Shown piece after piece: positions 8,723-14,762 of a DNA stretch of 48,140 bases. The notes beneath the pieces were generated by a model. It had not been told where the DNA came from. It searched no databases and worked only from the letters and a program-made list of their open reading frames with translations. The stretch is from Bacteroidia bacterium (lineage in GTDB: Bacteria; Bacteroidota; Bacteroidia; CAIKAF01): assembly GCA_030427255.1 (NCBI GenBank), contig JAUHWY010000001.1, positions 1 through 48,140 of the forward strand. The letters run 5' to 3'. The position numbers and the translations under genes are program-made. Numbering within the stretch: position 1 is the stretch's first letter; every line of letters begins with the position of its first letter.

Positions 8723-8911
8723 ATGGAAGATCCTATGCTGAGTTTTTGCAAAAAAGTTCTTCAGCGCGTTAGCTTTGACGAAGGACTTTTTAGGCATGAG
8801 CTCCACAAATCGCTTCGCCGCCTCAACGAGGATCAGGCGGCCAAACTCAAAGATTGGGTGACCCAAACCTTTGGGGAACGCGAGTTTGCAGCCAACCCGA
8901 ACCCATCGTAA
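8723..8911 (+). CDS. Small conserved-looking cytoplasmic protein, unknown function
   Basis: A 62-residue protein, not recognised. It has no signal peptide or membrane segment, and is helical and charged (RHELHKSLRRLNEDQAAKLKDW). A candidate promoter box TATATTG lies at 8691-8697, and a strong rho-independent terminator follows 21 bp after the stop, so the gene is a self-contained transcription unit; this supports it being real despite its size. It could be a small regulator or adaptor, but nothing in the sequence shows which. Confidence 0.6.
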   Translation: MEDPMLSFCKKVLQRVSFDEGLFRHELHKSLRRLNEDQAAKLKDWVTQTFGEREFAANPNPS

Positions 8912-8931
8912 ATTTTACGTTTGTAATTTTC

Positions 8932-8962
8932 GCAGCCTTTCGGTGGAAAGGCTGCTTTTTTT
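8932..8962 (+). terminator. Rho-independent terminator of the small gene
   Basis: A perfect 10-bp stem, GCAGCCTTTC (8932-8941) with GAAAGGCTGC (8946-8955), with a GGTG loop and a run of T from 8956. Confidence 0.93.
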
Positions 8963-9229
8963 TGCGTTTTGGATAGCGGTTTTTGGGCCTCGGTTCCATA
9001 GGTAGTTCCCCTATCCTATGCGGCCCTTGTTCCGGCCAGCCTTGCCGCTGCCTGGTTTGGGGGGCCTGCGGTGGCTTCCGTTGGTCGCCTCCTCGGCCTC
9101 CCCAAACCTAGGCAGCGGCTGCGGCGGGTCCTCCCTTAGGGCCTTGGAGGCCATTCTAGCCGGTTTCCCTAAATTATAGGAGCCCCGGGTTGAAGCCCCA
9201 GATTGAAATCTGGGGTTGAGGTACGGGGA
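8963..9229. other. GC-rich intergenic island with two inverted repeats
   Basis: This gap holds no convincing gene. GCCGCTGCCTGGTTTGGGG (9044-9062) pairs with CCCCAAACCTAGGCAGCGGC (9100-9119) apart from a single bulged base, making a hairpin with a stem of about 19 bp. Nearer the ATPase gene, CCCCAGATT (9196-9204) and AATCTGGGG (9207-9215) form a perfect 9-bp stem just past its stop codon; it lacks a T-tract and may be a processing or transcript-end structure. Confidence 0.7.
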
Positions 9230-10351
9230 TTATTCAATGATCACAAATTCTCTGAAATTTTCTTTATCAATTATTTTTGTCTCAGCACGGTAGGCCTCAG
9301 TGAAGGTTTTTGGCAGTTTCCGATTGTTTTTTTTCTTCCATTTGAATCCAAATCCAAAGATGTTTCCTCCAACCTCCTCTACGAAATCAACCTCCTGTTG
9401 TTGTTTTGTTCTCCAAAAATAGGGACGAGCAAGACTTTCCTTGTACTCAAGCTGTTTCATTCTTTCCGATATTAAAAAATTCTCCCAAAGCGCGCCTTTG
9501 TCCGTCCTGAGTTCTATGGGGTTGAAATTACCAATCACCATGTTTCGTATTCCATTGTCATAGAAGTAGATTTTTTTATTGGTTTTTATTTCATTCCTTA
9601 GGTTTCGACTAAAACTACTCAACTTAAAAATGATGTACCCTTTTTCTAAGATGTCAATGTATTTGCTAACCGTATTCTTGTCTACGTTAAGCATTTGAGC
9701 CAATTCCGAATAGTTAACTTCACTACCAACCTGGAGAGCAAGCGCTTGAACAAGCTTATCGAGAACCTCCGGCTTGCGAATATCGGCATAGGACAGAATG
9801 TCTTTGTACAAATAGCTGTTCACCAAATTCCGGAGGACCCCAATTTCATCACCCACGTGATTTAAAACATCCGGGTAAAAGCCAAAGAGTAGTCTATGCT
9901 CTAAACTCTGCTCTGCATATAAAAAACCGTGATGGTTTTCATACTCTTCCCAAGAAATAGGGAATAGCTGATATTCCCATTTCCTGCCGGTTAAGGGTTC
10001 ATTGATTTTATTGGTTAAATCAAAAGAGGAGGAGCCGCTGGCAAACAATTGAACGTTTTTGAATCTATCGGTTACTATTTTCATTGTAAGCCCAATTCCC
10101 TCAATTCTTTGAGCTTCATCTATGAAAACGTATCTGTAATTCCCTATTATCCTGCGAATCTGTTCGGTGTTCGGCTCAGTTAATAAAGTTCGTGTTTTAG
10201 GATCATCTCCGTTTAGCAGTAAATAGTCTTTTGATTCAAGAATCGATTCGAGGAGCGTTGTTTTCCCCACTTGCCTAGGACCAATTACAACAATAGTCTT
10301 GCCTGAATCTATGCGTTTCTTAATTCGTGTACTAAGGTACCTTGAGTACAT
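9230..10351 (-). CDS. ATP-binding protein with AAA_14 and DUF4143 domains
   Basis: A 373-residue P-loop ATPase of the AAA/DUF4143 family. Walker A is GPRQVGKTT, Walker B is YVFIDEAQ, and a sensor-like SGSSSFDL follows. A winged-helix-like segment (NYSELAQMLNVDKNTVSKYI) is followed by the DUF4143 region, which ends in a nuclease-like EVDFVEE...FGFKWKKK pattern. The ATG at 10349-10351 is preferred because a TACCTTTA box lies immediately upstream on the minus strand; an in-frame ATG at 10393 would add 14 residues. The gene is clearly more AT-rich than its neighbours and sits between repeat-containing gaps, suggesting acquired DNA. The biological role of this widespread family is unclear. Confidence 0.82.
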   Translation of the reverse strand: MYSRYLSTRIKKRIDSGKTIVVIGPRQVGKTTLLESILESKDYLLLNGDDPKTRTLLTEPNTEQIRRIIGNYRYVFIDEAQRIEGIGLTMKIVTDRFKNVQLFASGSSSFDLTNKINEPLTGRKWEYQLFPISWEEYENHHGFLYAEQSLEHRLLFGFYPDVLNHVGDEIGVLRNLVNSYLYKDILSYADIRKPEVLDKLVQALALQVGSEVNYSELAQMLNVDKNTVSKYIDILEKGYIIFKLSSFSRNLRNEIKTNKKIYFYDNGIRNMVIGNFNPIELRTDKGALWENFLISERMKQLEYKESLARPYFWRTKQQQEVDFVEEVGGNIFGFGFKWKKKNNRKLPKTFTEAYRAETKIIDKENFREFVIIE

Positions 10352-10393
10352 GGTTTTTTTGTAAAGGTAATAACTTTCGATTATTATATTCAC

Positions 10394-10823
10394 TAATAGT
10401 TATGTTTTTTGGTGATTGAATGCCGAATATATTTTGAGGACCCCTCTTTGTTGCTTTATGGACATCTTTTTGTCTTTTGCCCATTGGGGCATCTCTTGCC
10501 AACGGAAGCCGCTCCTTTTTAAACCCAAGTTTCTGAGGTGCAGACACCCGCACTAAGGGCTAGGGTCGTTATTTCAGCGGCAGTTTAGCGTGATCTACCA
10601 TGCATTGGTCCGATCTGTTTTTGACTTAGCGCGCCTTAATGCTGTGCAGCACCCTTCAACGGTTTGAGCAATCTAAGGTTGTTTGAATTCTTTTTTTTTG
10701 CAAATTAAAGATACTTAAGGTATGTTTGACTGATGTTTGGCATGTAAACCTAAAGGTTAGGGCACAATAAATGGCCACATCAATTGTTTATATGAACTGC
10801 AGTTGAATCCTTAATGTTTTTGC
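10394..10823. other. Intergenic gap of 430 bp; promoter region of lipoprotein copy 1
   Basis: No coding pattern is visible. The right end carries the promoter described separately and a leader of about 90 nt. The middle (10440-10690) has mixed composition, and I see no clear repeat or hairpin in it. Confidence 0.5.
10697..10728 (+). promoter_or_regulatory. Promoter of mini-GldJ/K lipoprotein copy 1
   Basis: TTTG (10697-10700), a 20-nt spacer and TATGTTTG (10721-10728) match the Bacteroidota sigma consensus closely. Transcription would begin near 10735, giving a leader of about 90 nt before the ATG at 10824. Confidence 0.65.
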
Positions 10824-11450
10824 ATGATGCTTAGATACTTGGCTCTGGTATGTTTATTTGGCCTATTCGCTTGTGGCTCCGCTCGGAAAACCCCTTATCA
10901 TTGGGGCTTATCCATGGCAGATAGCACTTTTTTGGATAAACAGCCCATTCCTTTAACAGGTTATAATGAGTTTTTGACGTATTTCCTGTTTTTTAGAGGA
11001 GACACCGCTGCTTTTAAAGACAATTTTCCGGATACCATGCTGATACATAAAAAATACCCGGGCATGACCAACTCCTATAGGATCTTAAGGAATCCGATTT
11101 TAATAGACTCCGCTATAGTTGGTGTTACGTATTCTTCAGCCTTGGCATACAATAAGTGGAGAACCGAAATTGTGCGGGTAACGGACCCTAAATCAAGAAG
11201 GATTCTTTATAACCTTCCCGGTCCCGAAGACTTTAAAAAAGCAGAACGTCTGGCTGCAGGGCGAAACGATAAGGCAAACTGGAAGCACCTATTCGAAGGT
11301 CCTCCCGAATGGACCAATATTCCCGGCTACGTTTGGGTAAAATCCAATGAAGGCGGTCGTTTGGTTCAGGCTTCGGAAGTTCCGGCACATGAAATTACCT
11401 TTAGGTGCAAAGCGGAATTGCGACCTCCCATTTTGCCTCCTATCTTTTAA
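10824..11450 (+). CDS. Short GldJ/GldK-like (FGE-fold) lipoprotein, copy 1
   Basis: A 208-residue lipoprotein (lipobox GLFAC, Cys17). After the signal it reads TFLDKQPIPLTGYNEFLTYFL, FPDTMLIHKKYP, SAIVGVTYSSALAYNKWRTE, YNLPGPEDFKKAERLAAG and ends HEITFRCKAEL. These blocks match, in order, the pattern of the formylglycine-generating-enzyme-like domain of gliding lipoproteins GldJ/GldK (DE.EVTN..Y, LPDT..W, VVGVSW.QA..YC.WR, RLPTEAEWEYAARGG, GFRC), but those proteins are two to three times longer, so the central core is missing. It has its own promoter. Catalytic FGE activity is unlikely; a structural or binding role at the cell envelope is inferred. Similarity was judged by eye. Confidence 0.7.
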   Translation: MMLRYLALVCLFGLFACGSARKTPYHWGLSMADSTFLDKQPIPLTGYNEFLTYFLFFRGDTAAFKDNFPDTMLIHKKYPGMTNSYRILRNPILIDSAIVGVTYSSALAYNKWRTEIVRVTDPKSRRILYNLPGPEDFKKAERLAAGRNDKANWKHLFEGPPEWTNIPGYVWVKSNEGGRLVQASEVPAHEITFRCKAELRPPILPPIF

Positions 11451-11589
11451 GGACTTGGATTGAAAATAATCCCATGCGCTGTTGGTACTTCGGCAAGATT
11501 AAGCACACCTATTTTGTGTAGTCTTGAACCTCAAAGTCCTTAAACCTCATTTTTGGCTACGCTCTCTTTGGCGCAGGGACTGAGCCGGT
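11451..11589. repeat. Copy of an interspersed segment shared with 16321-16390
   Basis: 11523-11592 aligns with 16321-16390, beginning CTTGAAC and ending in an identical stretch, TCTCTTTGGCGCAGGGACTG, plus AGCCG. It abuts the decayed lipoprotein copy 2 precisely where homology to the intact paralogs starts, so it has replaced the promoter and signal peptide of that copy. Confidence 0.7.
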
Positions 11590-12192
11590 GCCTCCTACGC
11601 TTCAAGCCGGAGCTATACGGATAGGTATAATGCATTCCTAGCAGACAGCTTGTTTTTGGATAAGGCTCCGGTGCGAAACTTAGGATATCAGTTTTTTTTG
11701 TTTTCCCTTCAATATTACCGTGCAGACACCGCAGCTTCTGTAGAACATATACCGGACTCCTCCTTGATTCATCGGCGATACCCAAGCATTCATTCTCGCG
11801 TCCTGCCCTTCTTAAATTCTGCCTTTTTTGACTCCTCCATTGTGGGTGTATCTTTTGAAAAGGCCCAATCCTATTGCAGGTGGAGAGCAGAAGAAAGTCG
11901 TAGGGAAGTGTACCGCGAGTCAAAGGCCAGAAAAGTTTTGTTGGTTAAATACAGCCTGCCCGGTCCCGAAGACTTTAAAAAAGCAGAACGTTTGGCTGCG
12001 GGGCGAAACGATAAGGAAAACTGGCAATACCTATTTGAAGGCCCTCCCGAATGGACCAATATTCCCGGCTACGTTTGGGTGAAATCCAAAGAAGGCGGTC
12101 GTTTGGTTCAGGCTTCGGAAGTTCCGGCGCATGAAATTACCTTTAGGTGCAAAGCGGTACTGGTGCCTTGGACAGGTGCACCTGTGCTGTAG
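11590..12192 (+). pseudogene. 5'-truncated mini-GldJ/K lipoprotein, copy 2 (chimeric)
   Basis: From 11590 the sequence is homologous to the copy at 14077, starting at GCCTCC just before the lipobox Cys; everything upstream (start codon, signal peptide) is absent and the frame is closed by TGA at 11581. The lipobox Cys codon TGC has become TAC (Tyr, 11596-11598). The rest is open to the stop at 12190-12192. The front half (to about 11955) is nearly identical to copy 4 and the back half nearly identical to copy 1, so it is a recombinant. A TTG at 11650 could at best start a 180-residue cytoplasmic fragment. I regard it as a decayed or donor copy rather than an expressed lipoprotein. Confidence 0.8.
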
Positions 12193-12356
12193 ATTCAGCA
12201 AATTACCCTCTTTAAAACCGGTAGTGCTGACGTCTTGAGTTTCTATCTGTAGTGTTGAGTATATTTCTACTGTTGGACTGCCAAATAGCGTTAGAGCTGC
12301 GATTTAAATAGTAGAAGTAGTGATTCTGCTCTATTTCAACTTTTTTTTAGATTCTA

Positions 12357-12387
12357 TTGTTTTTTCAACCAAGGATTTTTAACTTAG
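12357..12387 (+). promoter_or_regulatory. Candidate promoter of the 12416-13959 operon
   Basis: TTG (12357-12359), a 20-nt spacer and TAACTTAG (12380-12387), close to TAnnTTTG, lie 28 bp before the ATG at 12416. The -7 box has one mismatch to consensus. The rest of the gap 12193-12356 shows no gene. Confidence 0.4.
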
Positions 12388-12415
12388 CAATAATAACATT
12401 CAATCTTAATTACTT

Positions 12416-13021
12416 ATGGCAACTATCCAAAGAAAAATCAATCCATACCTTCATGTAGGTACGTTAATGGAAGAAGGTTTAGGGTATGTTGGTACAAATC
12501 TTGGAACTCTATCTGTTGACAATTTGATTTCAGCAATAGGGGAATACATAAATACAATTGAGTTTAGTACCGACAATAGATTTGATGCCAACCTTATCAA
12601 TACCATAGGCTTATCAGCTATTGCATTGAATTCTTTTGATGAAAGTATTGATATGGATGATTTCGATAATGACGGCATTTATCAACTATTATCCAATGAC
12701 TCCGACAGCTTTACTAAGTATGAAGGTAATATTGAAACTATTGAAAATCGGTCTTTTCAAGATTGTGAAAATCTCGATATTGGTGCTCTTCAATTAGCTT
12801 GCATTATAGGAAAGTCATCCGCAAATTATTGGAAAGCACAGATAGACACTCCAGGTAGTTCACCCTGGCAAACGTATTTGCCTGGATCGTTTTCATCAGT
12901 TTATTCAAATGAGGCGATAAGAGGAGCCTTATTGTTTGTAACCAAAGGTTCTGGGCTAATGGGGATTCTTGCAGCTGCGCTTACTTTTTCGAGTTATGAA
13001 ATGGTTAAAGGATCCTTGTAA
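12416..13021 (+). CDS. Unrecognised acidic protein, first gene of a three-gene operon
   Basis: A 201-residue protein that I do not recognise. It has no N-terminal signal; the middle is rich in Asp/Glu/Asn (FDESIDMDDFDNDGIYQLL) and the C terminus holds one hydrophobic segment (GLMGILAAALTFSSYEMV, about 178-195) that could be a membrane anchor or an amphipathic helix. Base composition is distinctly AT-rich compared with the housekeeping genes. It is followed after 39 bp by the 95-residue gene, which overlaps lipoprotein copy 3, so all three are probably one transcript. Whether it is a cargo, immunity or effector-like protein cannot be told. Confidence 0.65.
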   Translation: MATIQRKINPYLHVGTLMEEGLGYVGTNLGTLSVDNLISAIGEYINTIEFSTDNRFDANLINTIGLSAIALNSFDESIDMDDFDNDGIYQLLSNDSDSFTKYEGNIETIENRSFQDCENLDIGALQLACIIGKSSANYWKAQIDTPGSSPWQTYLPGSFSSVYSNEAIRGALLFVTKGSGLMGILAAALTFSSYEMVKGSL

Positions 13022-13060
13022 CTTTATGCAAAAATTTTTAAATAAATAAAAATTGAAATC

Positions 13061-13348
13061 ATGGCAAAACCCTATAGAATAAGAAAAACAGAAACGGGCA
13101 CTACTGGTGGTGCTGTTTACACATGGTGGTGCAGGGATAACCCAGATATATGGGGTGAGACCGATTCTAAAGAGGTGGCAATTGCACAAGCAGAAGCAGC
13201 ATGTGGAGATAGATATGATATTGACAATCCAATTGCTAATATTGCACCTATTTCTTCGGTAAACCCTTCATTTAATTCTTGTGCGTCCTGTTCGAGAAAA
13301 ATTTCGCTTAAGAGCTCAAAATCAGATTTTCAATTTTTGTCGCCATGA
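13061..13348 (+). CDS. Unrecognised 95-residue protein coupled to lipoprotein copy 3
   Basis: A small protein without a signal peptide, starting MAKPYRIRKTETGTTGGAVY. It has two Trp in tandem (YTWWCRDNPDIWGE), an Ala/Glu helix with a Cys (AIAQAEAACG) and a C-terminal SCASCSRK. Its TGA overlaps the ATG of the lipoprotein gene (13345-13348, ATGA), the classical layout for translational coupling. It is AT-rich like its upstream neighbour. No family was recognised. The Cys-rich tail does not fit the CxPxR target motif of formylglycine-generating enzymes. Confidence 0.6.
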   Translation: MAKPYRIRKTETGTTGGAVYTWWCRDNPDIWGETDSKEVAIAQAEAACGDRYDIDNPIANIAPISSVNPSFNSCASCSRKISLKSSKSDFQFLSP

Positions 13349-13959
13349 TTATGCGCCTTTTACTTTTTACCATTGTTGTTTTTGCTGCTTCTTGCGTTTC
13401 AAACAGGAAAAGTGCTGAAGCCTATGGGCTATCCATGGAAGACAGTTTGTTTCTGGACAAACAACCCCTAAGGCATGTTGCCTACTTGGAGTATTTGCAC
13501 TACCTGAAGAGGGTGCGGTGCGACACAGCCGGCTTTTGGACTAGCCTTCCTGATACCATGTTGGTGAAACAAAGGCACCCCGGCTTAAACGCTCGCTTCA
13601 TTTTAAGGCATCATTCCTATTACGACACTTCTATAGTAGGTATTTCTTATGCCAATGCTATGGCCTACTGCAAGTGGCGTGGCGAAGTCGTGCGAAAAGA
13701 AGGTGGGCAGATTTATTACGATTTACCCGGTCCGGAAGATTTTAAAAGGGCCGAACGCCTAGCTTCCGGTAGAAAGGACAAAAACAACTGGAAATACTTA
13801 TTCGAAGGGCCGCCCGAATTGACCAATATTCCCGGCTACGTTTGGGTAAAATCCAAAGAAGGTGGTCGTCTGGTAGAGGCTTCGGATGTTCCGGCGCATG
13901 AAATTACCTTTAGGTGCAAAGCAGAGCTAATGCCTTATTCCGGAACTACTTTCTTTTGA
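13345..13959 (+). CDS. Short GldJ/GldK-like (FGE-fold) lipoprotein, copy 3
   Basis: A 204-residue lipoprotein (lipobox AASC, Cys17). It has the same blocks as copy 1: SLFLDKQPLRHVAYLEYLHYL, LPDTMLVKQRHP, TSIVGISYANAMAYCKWRGE, YDLPGPEDFKRAERLASG, FEGPPELTNIPGYVWVKSK and the terminal HEITFRCKAEL. The front half has diverged from the other copies while the last 60 residues are nearly identical to copy 4. It starts inside the stop of the 95-residue gene, so it is expressed as the third gene of that operon rather than from its own promoter. A second in-frame ATG at 13351 is also possible. Confidence 0.7.
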   Translation: MIMRLLLFTIVVFAASCVSNRKSAEAYGLSMEDSLFLDKQPLRHVAYLEYLHYLKRVRCDTAGFWTSLPDTMLVKQRHPGLNARFILRHHSYYDTSIVGISYANAMAYCKWRGEVVRKEGGQIYYDLPGPEDFKRAERLASGRKDKNNWKYLFEGPPELTNIPGYVWVKSKEGGRLVEASDVPAHEITFRCKAELMPYSGTTFF

Positions 13960-13984
13960 TGGTAGCACTTAGTCGGAAGGATTA

Positions 13985-13992
13985 TAACTTTG
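13985..13992 (+). promoter_or_regulatory. -7 box of lipoprotein copy 4
   Basis: TAACTTTG fits TAnnTTTG. The leader of about 78 nt contains a hairpin, CCAAAAAA (14007-14014) with TTTTTTGG (14022-14029). A TTTG at 13955 is too far upstream (26 nt) to be a good -33 box. Confidence 0.45.
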
Positions 13993-14076
13993 AATTCAAA
14001 TTTCAGCCAAAAAATTGGTGCTTTTTTGGTTGTTTAGCTTAAACATTAGTCTTTATTCATCCTAACATAAATCTCC

Positions 14077-14721
14077 ATGATTATTCGCTTGTTCCTCTTA
14101 TGTACTTTGATATTTTTTGCCTCCTGCGCTTCTAGCCGGAGCGATACAGACAAGTACAACGCAGCCTTAGAAGACAGCTTGTTTTTGGATAAGGCTCCTG
14201 TGCGAAACTTAGGATATCAGTTTTTTTTGTTTTCCTTCGAATATTATCGTGCAGACACCGCAGCTGCTGTAGAGCACATGCCGGACTCCTCCTTGATTCA
14301 TCGGAGATACCCAAGCATTCATTCTCGCACCCTGTACCGCATGAATTCTGTTTTTTTTGATTCTTCCGTGGTGGGTGTATCTTTTGAAAAGGCCCAAGCC
14401 TATTGCAGGTGGAGAGCAGAAGAAAGTCGGAGGGAAGTGTACCGCAAGTCAAAGGCTAAATGGACTTTGGTGGTTAAATATAGCCTACCTGCTCCTGAGG
14501 ATTTCAAAAAAGCCGAAGCCTTAGCAGTAGTAAACAAGGACGAAAACAACTGGAAATACTTATTCGAAGGGCCGCCCGAATTGACCAATATTCCCGGCTA
14601 CGTTTGGGTTAAATCCAAAGATGGTGGTCGTTTGGTGGAGGCTTCAAAAGTTCCGGGGCATGAAATTACCTTTAGGTGCAAGGCGGAGTTGCTACCTCGC
14701 AGCTTGCCTCCTATTTTTTAA
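14077..14721 (+). CDS. Short GldJ/GldK-like (FGE-fold) lipoprotein, copy 4
   Basis: A 214-residue lipoprotein (lipobox FASC, Cys17) and the best match to the FGE-like pattern: SLFLDKAPVRNLGYQFFLFS, MPDSSLIHRRYP, SSVVGVSFEKAQAYCRWRAE, KYSLPAPEDFKKAEALA and the terminal HEITFRCKAEL. In full-length FGE-fold proteins the segment after RLPTEAEWE runs another 100 or more residues before GFRC; here it is only about 60. It has its own -7 box and leader. It is probably exported and lipidated, facing the periplasm or cell surface. Its front half is the parent type of the decayed copy 2. Confidence 0.72.
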   Translation: MIIRLFLLCTLIFFASCASSRSDTDKYNAALEDSLFLDKAPVRNLGYQFFLFSFEYYRADTAAAVEHMPDSSLIHRRYPSIHSRTLYRMNSVFFDSSVVGVSFEKAQAYCRWRAEESRREVYRKSKAKWTLVVKYSLPAPEDFKKAEALAVVNKDENNWKYLFEGPPELTNIPGYVWVKSKDGGRLVEASKVPGHEITFRCKAELLPRSLPPIF

Positions 14722-14762
14722 GTTGCGGTTTTGGTTCGAAATAAGCCAATCCTTTTTGAGCT

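Noticed and set aside
8963-9229. tRNA or other stable RNA in the GC-rich gap
   Set aside because: The inverted repeat does not fit a cloverleaf and no CCA or anticodon arm is visible.
9230-10351. Restriction or toxin-antitoxin system around the DUF4143 ATPase
   Set aside because: There is no methyltransferase, antitoxin or partner gene next to it; a nuclease-like motif alone is insufficient.
10394-10823. Degenerate GTCAGG-type element around 10640-10680 (CCTTCAACGGTT)
   Set aside because: Only a short stretch resembles the element end and the other end and hairpins are absent.
13061-13348. SCASCSRK tail as a formylglycine target (CxPxR) for the FGE-like lipoproteins
   Set aside because: The Arg is not at the required spacing from either Cys, and the lipoproteins lack the FGE catalytic centre.
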